This document shows, in pieces, positions 43,388 through 51,180 of a stretch of DNA of 64,000 bases. The notes beneath the pieces are model-generated. The model made no database searches and was not told the DNA's origin. It saw only the letters and a list, made by a program, of their open reading frames with translations. The stretch's first letter is position 1. Each line of letters begins with the position of its first letter. The position numbers were made by a program, and so were the translations under genes. The stretch is taken from assembly GCF_002803515.1 (NCBI RefSeq), contig NZ_PHQX01000001.1:1364001-1428000 (forward strand), in the 5' to 3' direction. The DNA is from Stenotrophomonas lactitubi. Its GTDB lineage: Bacteria > Pseudomonadota > Gammaproteobacteria > Xanthomonadales > Xanthomonadaceae.

Positions 43388-43402
43388 TGCTGCATAGCAG
43401 CA
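43388..43402. promoter_or_regulatory. TGCTGC-ATA-GCAGCA dyad
   Basis: A perfect 15-bp inverted repeat, with AAAA upstream and TTTTGC downstream, lies in the gap between the aminotransferase and queA. AT-flanked dyads of this size suit Lrp/AsnC-type or similar regulators. It could serve either divergent gene. Confidence 0.45.
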
Positions 43403-43491
43403 TTTTGCGCGACGTTCGAGGTCCGCTGCGCAGGCTCGCAGACGCTGGACGTACAATGCGCGCCATTGTCGACCTGTTGCCGTCCACTGCC

Positions 43492-44523
43492 TTGAAGAAG
43501 TCCGATTTCCATTACGACCTGCCGGCCGAACTGATCGCCCAGGCACCCTTGGCCGAACGCTCGGCGAGCCGTCTGCTGCTGGTGCCGCCGGCTCCGGCTG
43601 CCTTCACCGATCTACAGGTGCGCGACCTGCCGTCGCTGCTGCAGCCGGGCGACCTGCTGGTGTTCAACGACACCCGGGTGATCCCGGCGCGCCTGTTCGG
43701 GCAGAAGGCCAGCGGTGGCCGCGTGGAGATCCTGATCGAGCGCTTGCTCGGCGGCCAGCAGGCGAGGGCCCAGGTGGGTGCCAGCAAGTCGCCGAAGCCC
43801 GGTAGCCGGATCGCGTTGGACCCGGGTGGTGAAGCCGAGGTGCTCGGGCGCGATGGCGAGTTCTACGTGCTGCAGTTCCATGTGCCGGAATCGCTGGAAC
43901 AGTGGCTGCTGCACGCTGGCCGGCTGCCGTTGCCGCCTTACATCCAGCGCGAGCCGGGCGTGGACGATCGCGAGCGCTACCAGACCGTGTTCGCCCGCGA
44001 AGTGGGCGCGGTGGCGGCGCCGACCGCCGGCCTGCACTTCGATGAGGCGCTGCTGGCGGCACTGAAGGACAAGGGCGTGGATTTCGGCCACGTCACCCTG
44101 CACGTGGGCGCAGGCACCTTCCAGCCGGTGCGCGCCGACGACCTGAAGGACCACGTGATGCACCGCGAGTGGCTGAACGTGGGTGCAGAGCTGGTGCAGC
44201 AGGTGCGCCGCACGCGTGCGGCCGGTGGCCGGGTGATCGGCGTGGGCACGACCGTGGTGCGCGCGCTGGAAAGCGCGATGCGCGATGGCGAACTGCTGCC
44301 GTTCGCCGGCGAAACGCAGATATTCATCACCCCGGGCTACCGGATCCGCAGCGTCGACGCGATGGTCACCAACTTCCACCTGCCCGAAAGCACGCTGCTG
44401 ATGATGATCTCGGCCTTCGCCGGCAAGGAGCGGGTGTTCGAGGCCTACCAGCACGCGATCGAGCAGCGCTACCGCTTCTTCAGCTACGGCGACGCGATGC
44501 TGCTGTTCCCGCAGGCGGGGTAG
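43492..44523 (+). CDS. queA: S-adenosylmethionine:tRNA ribosyltransferase-isomerase QueA
   Basis: QueA transfers and isomerises ribose from SAM to preQ1 in tRNA, making epoxyqueuosine. The 343-aa protein begins [16 protein letters not shown], which fixes a TTG start at 43492; an ATG 36 bases upstream would add 12 residues not seen in the family. The motifs [36 protein letters not shown] and [13 protein letters not shown] are family-typical. It is first in the operon queA-tgt-yajC-secD-secF. A SMAG pair lies between it and tgt. Confidence 0.96.
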   Translation: MKKSDFHYDLPAELIAQAPLAERSASRLLLVPPAPAAFTDLQVRDLPSLLQPGDLLVFNDTRVIPARLFGQKASGGRVEILIERLLGGQQARAQVGASKSPKPGSRIALDPGGEAEVLGRDGEFYVLQFHVPESLEQWLLHAGRLPLPPYIQREPGVDDRERYQTVFAREVGAVAAPTAGLHFDEALLAALKDKGVDFGHVTLHVGAGTFQPVRADDLKDHVMHREWLNVGAELVQQVRRTRAAGGRVIGVGTTVVRALESAMRDGELLPFAGETQIFITPGYRIRSVDAMVTNFHLPESTLLMMISAFAGKERVFEAYQHAIEQRYRFFSYGDAMLLFPQAG

Positions 44524-44534
44524 GGCTGAGGTGG

Positions 44535-44600
44535 GTAGCGCCGGGCCATGCCCGGCGGGGCGGAGTTGCGGGTCATCTGCCGGGCATGGCCCGGCGCTAC
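44535..44600. repeat. SMAG palindrome pair
   Basis: A forward GTAGCGCCGGGCCATGCCCG unit and a reverse CCGGGCATGGCCCGG unit ending CTAC sit in the 137-base gap between queA and tgt, inside an operon. It may reduce read-through or protect upstream mRNA. Confidence 0.85.
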
Positions 44601-44660
44601 CGGAGCAGGAAAGGCGGTTTTGGGAGAGAATAGGCGACTATTTGCCCGAACGACCGCTCC

Positions 44661-45791
44661 ATGTCCCGATTGCAGTTCCAGCTCCAGACCCGTGATGGCC
44701 GCGCCCGCCGTGGCCGCCTGACCTTCCCGCGTGGCACGGTGGAAACGCCGGCCTTCATGCCGGTGGGGACCTATGGCTCGGTCAAGGGCATCCTGCCGGA
44801 CCACGTGCGGGCGCTGGGTGCCGAGATCATCCTCGGCAACACCTTCCACCTGTACCTGCGCCCGGGCCTGGACGTCATCGCCGACCATGGCGGCCTGCAC
44901 GGCTTCTGCCGCTGGGATGGCCCGATCCTGACCGACTCCGGCGGCTTCCAGGTGTTCTCGCTGGCCCACCGCCGCAAGATCACCGAGCAGGGCGTGACCT
45001 TCGCCTCGCCGACCGACGGTGCCCGGGTGTTCCTCGGCCCGGAAGAGAGCATGAAGATCCAAAAGGTGCTCGATTCGGACGTGGTGATGATTTTCGACGA
45101 GTGCACGCCGTACCCGGCCACCGAGGACGTCGCCCGCCGCTCGATGGAGCTGAGCCTGCGCTGGGCCCAGCGCAGCCGCAACGCGCATGACGAGCTCGGC
45201 AATGACGCGGCCCTGTTCGGCATTGTCCAGGGCGGGGTGCACACCGATCTGCGCAGCCGTTCGGCCGAGGCCCTGCAGGGGATCGGCTTCGACGGCTATG
45301 CCATCGGCGGCCTGGCCGTGGGTGAGCCGGAAGACGAGCGCAACGCCATGCTCGACCATCTGGACCCCGAGCTGCCCGCCGACCGGCCGCGCTACCTGAT
45401 GGGCGTGGGCCGCCCCGAGGACCTGGTCGAGGGTGTCGCACGTGGCGTGGACATGTTCGATTGCGTGATGCCGACCCGGAATGCGCGCAACGGCCACTAT
45501 TTCACCTCGTTCGGCACCGTTCGCATCCGCAATTCACAGTACGCGCGGGACATGGACCCGATCGAGCCGGGCTGTGGCTGCGTGGCCTGCGCCGGCGGCT
45601 ATACCCGCTCGTACCTGCGTCATCTGGACCGCTGCAACGAGATGCTGGCGCCGATGCTGGGCACCCAGCACAACCTCTTCTATTACGAAAAACTGATGGC
45701 TGACATCCGCGCGGCCATCGAGGCGGGAACCTTCCTGGCCTTCCGCGAGTCCTTCTACGCAGCACGCGGGGCGGTGGCGCCGCCCCTGTAA
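44661..45791 (+). CDS. tgt: Queuine tRNA-ribosyltransferase Tgt
   Basis: Tgt replaces guanine 34 of GUN-anticodon tRNAs with preQ1. The 376-aa TIM barrel has TFHLYLRPG, the catalytic Asp in [11 protein letters not shown], nucleophile Asp in [15 protein letters not shown], and the zinc site C-x-C-x2-C...H ([11 protein letters not shown] ... GTQHNLFYY). ATG 44661 begins MSRLQFQLQ. It is second in the operon, 137 bases after queA. YajC follows after 136 bases. Confidence 0.98.
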   Translation: MSRLQFQLQTRDGRARRGRLTFPRGTVETPAFMPVGTYGSVKGILPDHVRALGAEIILGNTFHLYLRPGLDVIADHGGLHGFCRWDGPILTDSGGFQVFSLAHRRKITEQGVTFASPTDGARVFLGPEESMKIQKVLDSDVVMIFDECTPYPATEDVARRSMELSLRWAQRSRNAHDELGNDAALFGIVQGGVHTDLRSRSAEALQGIGFDGYAIGGLAVGEPEDERNAMLDHLDPELPADRPRYLMGVGRPEDLVEGVARGVDMFDCVMPTRNARNGHYFTSFGTVRIRNSQYARDMDPIEPGCGCVACAGGYTRSYLRHLDRCNEMLAPMLGTQHNLFYYEKLMADIRAAIEAGTFLAFRESFYAARGAVAPPL

Positions 45792-45927
45792 ACCCGCAGC
45801 ACCCCCTGCCAAACGGCCCAAGGACGAATGCCCGGGGCCGTGGCATACTTCAAGGCTGACCCAGATCCGCGGTCGACACCTCGTGCCCGTGAAACGGCCG
45901 AAGCGCCGCCCAACCAAAGGACCAACG

Positions 45928-46272
45928 ATGAACCTGCTTGCCTTCCTGATTCCCGCCGCCCACGCCCAGGCCGCTGGCGGCCAACCGCAGGGCATGGGCC
46001 TGACCACGCTGCTGTTCCCGATCATCCTGATCGCCATCATGTACTTCCTGATGATCCGCCCGCAGATGAAGCGGCAGAAGGAGCACAAGTCCATGCTTGA
46101 GAAGATCAAGCGCGGCGACGAAGTGCTGACCAACGGCGGCATCGCCGGCAAGGTCACCGATATCGGCGACAACTTCGTCACCGTCGAAGTGGCCGAGAAC
46201 GTGCGCATCCGCGTGCAGAAGGGCGCTGTCGGCAGCGTGCTGCCGACCGGCACCCTGGATTCGGCCAAGTAA
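45928..46272 (+). CDS. yajC: Preprotein translocase subunit YajC
   Basis: A 114-aa inner membrane protein that associates with SecDF. A single transmembrane helix (about residues 21-41, LTTLLFPIILIAIMYFLMI) is followed by the conserved RPQMKRQKEHKSMLEKIKRGDEVLTNGGIAGKV. The start is MNLLAFLIP; upstream codons are not family-like. The order yajC-secD-secF is the usual one. Confidence 0.95.
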   Translation: MNLLAFLIPAAHAQAAGGQPQGMGLTTLLFPIILIAIMYFLMIRPQMKRQKEHKSMLEKIKRGDEVLTNGGIAGKVTDIGDNFVTVEVAENVRIRVQKGAVGSVLPTGTLDSAK

Positions 46273-46333
46273 GCCACTCCCTTTCTGAAGCACAACCGCG
46301 GCGCCGGGGATGGCGCCGCGCGGGACCCAAGCA

Positions 46334-48190
46334 ATGCTCGAATTTCCACGCTGGAAGTACGTCGTCATCGTGATCGTACTGGCGCTCAGCGCGCTGTACG
46401 CACTGCCCAACATCTACCAGAAGGACCCGGCCATCCAGATCACCGCCAACCGTGGCGGCCAGGTCGACGATGCGCTGCGTGACCGTGTGCTGGCCGACCT
46501 GAAGAAGGCCGGTGTCACCACGCTCGGCGCAGAGAAGGAAGGGGACAGCCTGATCGTCCGCCTGTCGGACCTGAAGTCGCAGTCCGCTGCCAGCGATGCG
46601 CTGCGTGACAGCGTGGGCGAGAACTACACGGTGGCCCTGAACCTGGCCTCGACCGTGCCGGATTGGCTGGCCAAGCTCGGCGGTCGCCCGATGGTGCTGG
46701 GCCTGGATCTGCAGGGCGGCGTGCACTTCGTGCTGCAGGTCGACCAGAAGGCCGCGCTGGACAAGCGCCTGGATGCCTACACCGAAGACGTGCGCAGCAC
46801 CCTGCGTGATGCGCGCATCGCCTACCAGTCGGTGGAGCGTCGTGCCGACAACACCATCGTCGCCAACCTGAGCCCGTCGGCCGGCGAAGATGCCGGTACC
46901 CGTGCCCGTGCCGCGCTGGCCAAGGCGCAGCCGACGCTCGGCTACGACGTCAGCGGCAACCGCATCACGGTCTCCATTCCGGAAGCCGAGATCGCGCAGA
47001 TCGCCAACGGCGCCATCGAGCAGAACATCAACACCCTGCGCAACCGCGTGAACCAGCTCGGCGTGTCCGAGCCGATCATCCAGCGCCAGGGCGCCGACCG
47101 CGTGGTGGTGCAGCTGCCGGGCGTGCAGGACACGGCCGAAGCCAAGCGCATGATCGGTGCCACCGCCACCCTGGAATATCGGGCGGTTGTGGATGGCAAC
47201 GCGCAGGATGCCATCGCGTCGGGTCGTATCCCGCCGGAAGCCAAGGTCTACCAGCGTCGTGACAACGGCGGCCCGGTGCTGCTGAACAAGCGCGTGATCG
47301 TCACCGGTGACCAGATGGTGGCCGCGCAGGCGGTGACCGACTCCACCAGTGGCACCCCGGCAGTCAGCGTGACGCTGAACAACGTCGGTGGCCAGCGCAT
47401 GTTCGACTTCACCAGTGCCAACGTGAACAAGCCGATGGCGGTGGTGTACACCGAGCGCGTGCCGACCGTGACCGTCGTCGACGGCCAGGAAGTGCGTGGC
47501 TTCAAGGTCAACGAGGAAGTGATCTCGGTGGCCAACATCAACGGCGTGTTCGGCAAGAACTTCCAGACCACCGGTCTGCAGAAGAAGGAAGCCGAAGACC
47601 TGGCCAAGCTGCTGAAGTCGGGCTCGCTGGCTGCGCCGATGGACTTCGTCGAAGAGCGCGTGGTCGGCCCGAGCCTGGGTGCGGAGAACGTCAAGAACGG
47701 CATCACCGCGGTGGTTTACGCGTTCATGTTCACGCTGGTGTTCTTCACCATCTACTACCGCATGTTCGGCCTGATCACCTCGGTCGCGATGCTGTTCAAC
47801 CTGCTGATCGTGGTGGCGGTGATGTCGCTGTTCGGCGCAACCATGACCTTGCCGGGCTTTGCCGGTCTGGCGTTGTCGGTCGGTCTGTCGGTCGACGCCA
47901 ACGTGCTGATCAACGAACGTATCCGTGAAGAGCTGCGTGCCGGAGTGCCGGGCAAGACCGCGATCGTGACCGGTTACGAGCGCGCTTCGGGCACCATCCT
48001 CGACGCCAACCTGACCGGCCTGATCGTCGGTGTGGCGCTGTTCGCATTCGGTACCGGTCCGCTGAAGGGCTTCGCGCTGACCATGATCATCGGTATTTTC
48101 GCTTCCATGTTCACCGCGATCACCGTATCGCGTGCACTGGCGACGCTGATCTACGGCCGTCGCAAGAAGCTCCAGAACGTGGCCATCTGA
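46334..48190 (+). CDS. secD: Protein translocase subunit SecD
   Basis: SecD with SecF uses the proton gradient to help pull proteins across the inner membrane. The 618-aa protein starts MLEFPRWKYVVIVIVL, has an N-terminal transmembrane helix, a large periplasmic domain (P1) including GLDLQGGVHF, and five C-terminal helices with the SecD_SecF motif VGLSVDANVLINERIREELRAG. It starts 61 bases after yajC. The large ORF on the opposite strand is not real. Confidence 0.98.
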   Translation: MLEFPRWKYVVIVIVLALSALYALPNIYQKDPAIQITANRGGQVDDALRDRVLADLKKAGVTTLGAEKEGDSLIVRLSDLKSQSAASDALRDSVGENYTVALNLASTVPDWLAKLGGRPMVLGLDLQGGVHFVLQVDQKAALDKRLDAYTEDVRSTLRDARIAYQSVERRADNTIVANLSPSAGEDAGTRARAALAKAQPTLGYDVSGNRITVSIPEAEIAQIANGAIEQNINTLRNRVNQLGVSEPIIQRQGADRVVVQLPGVQDTAEAKRMIGATATLEYRAVVDGNAQDAIASGRIPPEAKVYQRRDNGGPVLLNKRVIVTGDQMVAAQAVTDSTSGTPAVSVTLNNVGGQRMFDFTSANVNKPMAVVYTERVPTVTVVDGQEVRGFKVNEEVISVANINGVFGKNFQTTGLQKKEAEDLAKLLKSGSLAAPMDFVEERVVGPSLGAENVKNGITAVVYAFMFTLVFFTIYYRMFGLITSVAMLFNLLIVVAVMSLFGATMTLPGFAGLALSVGLSVDANVLINERIREELRAGVPGKTAIVTGYERASGTILDANLTGLIVGVALFAFGTGPLKGFALTMIIGIFASMFTAITVSRALATLIYGRRKKLQNVAI

Positions 48191-48205
48191 CGGGACGACA
48201 CGCAC

Positions 48206-49186
48206 ATGAAACTGTTTCCGCTGCACATCCTCCCGAACGATACCAAGATCGACTTCATGCGCTGGCGCCATGTCGCGATGGTCGTCACGATCATCGTGTT
48301 CCTGGCATCGATCGGCATCATCGGCTTCAAGGGCTTCAACTACGCTCTGGACTTCACCGGCGGCACCCTGATCGAAGCCCGCTTCGAACACGCGGTGGAC
48401 GTCGAGGATGTCCGCAGCAAGCTTGAGCAGAACGGCTTCGACGGCGCCCAGGTACAGAGCGTCGGTGGCAACACCGACCTGCTGATCCGCCTGGCCCCGC
48501 ACGGTGAACATGCTCCGGGTACCGGTGGCGCCTCTGCCGAGGACAAGGCCACTGCTGCGGCCGTGGTCAAGGCGGTTTCTTCGGCGGACAACCAGGCCAC
48601 TGTGCTGCGCAACGAGTTCGTTGGTCCGCAGATCGGCAAGGACCTGGCGATGAATGGCCTGTACGCCACCATCTTCATGCTGGCCGGCTTCCTGATCTAC
48701 ATCGCGGTGCGCTTCGAATGGAAGTTCGCGGTTACCGCCAGCATCGTGGCCATGTTCGACCTGATCGTGACGGTGGCCTACGTGTCGCTGCTCGGCCGTG
48801 AGTTCGACCTGACCGTGCTGGCCGGCCTGCTGTCGGTGATGGGTTTTGCGATCAACGACATCATCGTGGTGTTCGACCGTGTCCGCGAGAACTTCCGCAG
48901 CCTGCGCGTGGAGCCGATGGAAGTGCTGAACCGTTCGATCAACCAGACGCTGTCGCGTACGGTGATCACCGCGGTGATGTTCTTCCTGTCCGCGCTGGCC
49001 CTGTACATGTACGGCGGCAGCTCGATGGAAGGTCTGGCCGAGACGCACATGATCGGTGCGGTGATCGTGGTGCTGTCCTCGATCCTGGTCGCGGTGCCGA
49101 TGCTGACCGTGGGTGCCCTGCGCGTGACCAAGCAGGATCTGCTGCCCAAGGCCAAGGACATCGAAGCCCTGGAGCGTCGTCCGTAA
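48206..49186 (+). CDS. secF: Protein translocase subunit SecF
   Basis: A 326-aa partner of SecD with six transmembrane helices. Typical motifs are NYALDFTGGTLIEARF near residue 51 and GFAINDIIVVFDRVREN. The C-terminus ends IEALERRP. It starts 15 bases after secD and is followed by a strong terminator, so the operon ends here. Confidence 0.98.
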   Translation: MKLFPLHILPNDTKIDFMRWRHVAMVVTIIVFLASIGIIGFKGFNYALDFTGGTLIEARFEHAVDVEDVRSKLEQNGFDGAQVQSVGGNTDLLIRLAPHGEHAPGTGGASAEDKATAAAVVKAVSSADNQATVLRNEFVGPQIGKDLAMNGLYATIFMLAGFLIYIAVRFEWKFAVTASIVAMFDLIVTVAYVSLLGREFDLTVLAGLLSVMGFAINDIIVVFDRVRENFRSLRVEPMEVLNRSINQTLSRTVITAVMFFLSALALYMYGGSSMEGLAETHMIGAVIVVLSSILVAVPMLTVGALRVTKQDLLPKAKDIEALERRP

Positions 49187-49212
49187 GCCTCTGCTGCACG
49201 CAGTACACAGAG

Positions 49213-49236
49213 AACCCCGCGCAAGCGGGGTTTTTT
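49213..49236 (+). terminator. Terminator of the secDF operon
   Basis: Stem AACCCCGC/GCGGGGTT, loop GCAA, followed by TTTTTT. It lies 26 bases after the secF stop and directly before repeat module 2. Confidence 0.9.
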
Positions 49237-49311
49237 GTTGGCAGGGCTTGCAGCCCTGCACCTGCTGAGGCAACAGCAACAGCAACGGCAACAGCGGGTT
49301 ATCCGTGGGAT

Positions 49312-49413
49312 GGCGGGGCGGTGTCGGATTGCGGGGACGCCGCAAGTACGTCCCTGTAGGCTTGGCAGCCGCATCCATGCGGCTGACACCCCGCAATCCG
49401 ACACCGCCCCACC
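49312..49413 (+). repeat. Long hairpin C, 22-bp perfect plus 2 paired, forward
   Basis: Left arm 49312-49336 and right arm 49389-49413 pair over 22 bp, then one mismatch and 2 more pairs. The arm middle is CGGTGTCGGATT (type beta). The loop holds an inner stem GCCGCAT/ATGCGGC. Compared with hairpin E, one T:A pair is changed to G:C in both arms. Confidence 0.9.
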
Positions 49414-49484
49414 TCTGACAGATCCCCACGGCTGTGGGTAGGTGTCGACCTGGGTCGACACATCTGTCAGATATCGAAACAATT

Positions 49485-49529
49485 CTGGGGTCAGATCCGT
49501 TTTCCTTCGGAAAACGGATCTGACCCCAG
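49485..49529. repeat. Perfect 21-bp palindrome (GGGGTCAGATCC type)
   Basis: Arms CTGGGGTCAGATCCGTTTTC plus C, and the exact complement, are separated by a 3-nt TTC loop. Similar GGGGTCAGA/TCTGACCCC hairpins are common in Stenotrophomonas and relatives. It has replaced the left arm of the reverse element behind it, so it looks like an insertion into module 2. Confidence 0.8.
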
Positions 49530-49597
49530 CATGGATGCCGCGGCCAAGCCTACAGGGACGTATTTACGGCGTCCCCCGCAACCGGACCCACCCCGCC
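49530..49597 (-). repeat. Truncated reverse hairpin element D
   Basis: The loop half and one 25-nt arm (49573-49597) of a long hairpin remain, in reverse orientation. The arm is identical to the right arm of hairpin A (type alpha). The matching left arm is missing and is replaced by the palindrome. Confidence 0.8.
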
Positions 49598-49808
49598 ATC
49601 CCTCAGTACCCCAGCTTTTGACGTTGCTTCGGCCGTTGTCGTTGCCTCTGCAGGTGCAGGGTGCAACCCTGCAGAACACCACCACCCTACGGCAGCGTCG
49701 GTTGTGCAATCGGCCCCTGCGCACTACGATCCTGCGGTTCGCGCGCACACGCGTGCCCGTATTCCTGCTGAGCGCCCTGTGCGCCGCATCTGCCAACCCG
49801 AGGTCTTC

Positions 49809-51068
49809 ATGGTCATCAAACCGCGCGTCCGCGGCTTCATCTGCGTCACCACCCACCCGACCGGCTGCGACGCCGCCGTCAAGCAGCAGATCGACTACAT
49901 CCGTGCGCGCCCGCCGATCCAGAACGGCCCCAAGCGCGTGCTGGTGATCGGCGCCTCGACCGGCTACGGCCTGGCCGCGCGCATCACCGCCGCCTTCGGC
50001 AGTGGCGCCGCAACCCTGGGTATCTTCTTCGAGCGTCCGGGCAGTGAAACCAAGCCGGGTACGGCGGGCTGGTACAACTCGGCGGCGTTCCACAAGTACG
50101 CCGACGAAGCAGGCCTGTATGCCAAGAGCATCAACGGCGATGCGTTCTCCGACGAGGTGAAGGCGAAGACCATCGAGATGATCAAAGCCGATCTCGGCCA
50201 GGTCGATCAGGTGGTCTACAGCCTGGCTGCGCCGCGCCGCAAGCACCCCAAGACCGGTGAGATCATCAGCTCCACGCTGAAGCCGATCGGCGAGCCGATC
50301 ACCCTGCGTGGTCTGGATACCGACAAGGAAGTGCTGACCGAAACCCACCTGCAGCCGGCGACTCCGGAAGAAATCGCCGGCACCGTCGCGGTGATGGGCG
50401 GTGAGGACTGGCAGATGTGGATCGACGCGCTGGCCGATGCCGGCGTGCTGGCCAATGGTTGCACCACCACGGCCTTCACCTACGTGGGCGAAGAGATCAC
50501 CCAGGCGATCTACTGGAATGGCTCCATCGGTGCCGCCAAGAAGGATCTGGACGACAAGGTGCTGGGCCTGCGCGAGAAGCTGGCCAGGATCGGCGGCGAT
50601 GCGCGCGTGTCGGTGCTGAAGGCAGTGGTGACCCAGGCCAGCTCGGCCATTCCGACCATGCCGCTGTACCTGTCGCTGCTGTTCAAGGTGATGAAGGAGA
50701 AGGGCACCCACGAAGGCTGCATCGAGCAGCTCGACGTGCTGTACGACATTCTGTACGGCGCCAAGGCCGATGGCGTTGCGGTCGATCGCCTGCGCCACGA
50801 TCTGGTCGACGGCGATGGCCACACCGTCGCGCTGATCGATGAAGAAGGTCGCCTGCGCGCCGACTACAAGGAAATGACGGCCGACGTGCAGGGTGAGGTG
50901 CTGGCGCTGTGGCCGCAGGTGACCAACGAGAACCTGTACGAGATCAGCGATCTGGCCGGCTACAAGGCTGATTTTCTGCGTCTGTTCGGTTTCGGTGTCG
51001 AAGGCGTCGACTACGAAGCCGACGTCAACCCGGACGTGAAGATCGACAATCTGGTCGATCTGACCTGA
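49809..51068 (+). CDS. fabV: Enoyl-ACP/trans-2-enoyl-CoA reductase FabV
   Basis: FabV carries out the last step of fatty acid chain elongation with NADH and resists triclosan. The 419-aa protein shows the NADH site [34 protein letters not shown], and the Y-x8-K catalytic pair in [10 protein letters not shown]. The start is [20 protein letters not shown]; an open frame 105 bases further upstream runs into repeat module 2. No other enoyl reductase is in the window, so this may be the main one. Confidence 0.96.
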   Translation: MVIKPRVRGFICVTTHPTGCDAAVKQQIDYIRARPPIQNGPKRVLVIGASTGYGLAARITAAFGSGAATLGIFFERPGSETKPGTAGWYNSAAFHKYADEAGLYAKSINGDAFSDEVKAKTIEMIKADLGQVDQVVYSLAAPRRKHPKTGEIISSTLKPIGEPITLRGLDTDKEVLTETHLQPATPEEIAGTVAVMGGEDWQMWIDALADAGVLANGCTTTAFTYVGEEITQAIYWNGSIGAAKKDLDDKVLGLREKLARIGGDARVSVLKAVVTQASSAIPTMPLYLSLLFKVMKEKGTHEGCIEQLDVLYDILYGAKADGVAVDRLRHDLVDGDGHTVALIDEEGRLRADYKEMTADVQGEVLALWPQVTNENLYEISDLAGYKADFLRLFGFGVEGVDYEADVNPDVKIDNLVDLT

Positions 51069-51074
51069 TGGAAA

Positions 51075-51098
51075 AAGGCCGGCGCAAGCCGGCCTTCT
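51075..51098 (+). terminator. Terminator of fabV
   Basis: Stem AAGGCCGGC/GCCGGCCTT, loop GCAA, followed by CTTGATT, 6 bases after the fabV stop. The T-run is broken. Confidence 0.7.
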
Positions 51099-51105
51099 TG
51101 ATTAT

Positions 51106-51171
51106 GTAGAGCCGAGCCATGCTCGGCTGCTCTTCGCTTGGACCCTGCAGCCGAGCATGGCTCGGCTCTAC
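51106..51171. repeat. SMAG palindrome pair
   Basis: A forward GTAGAGCCGAGCCATGCTCG unit and a reverse GCCGAGCATGGCTCGGCT unit ending CTAC lie between the convergent fabV and fimX genes. Confidence 0.85.
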
Positions 51172-51180
51172 AGAGAGGCA

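Larger units (their letters stand above)
49241..49672. repeat. Composite inverted repeat module 2 (432 bp)
   Basis: Second copy of the module, filling most of the 622-base gap between secF and fabV. Parts in order: outer hairpin GCAGGGCT/AGCCCTGC (49241-49259), mixed AACAGC/AACGGC repeats, long forward hairpin C (49312-49413), TGTCGACC/GGTCGACA, a perfect 21-bp palindrome (49485-49529), a truncated reverse element (49530-49597), GTTG-type repeats, outer hairpin GCAGGGT/ACCCTGC (49656-49672). The paired SMAG units seen in modules 1 and 3 are missing here; the palindrome stands in their place. No gene is present. Confidence 0.85.

Noticed and set aside
46178..49429. 1083-codon open frame on the minus strand over yajC, secD and secF
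   Set aside because: It is antisense to well-conserved sec genes, is full of His/Gln/Val runs typical of high-GC shadow frames, and has no family features.
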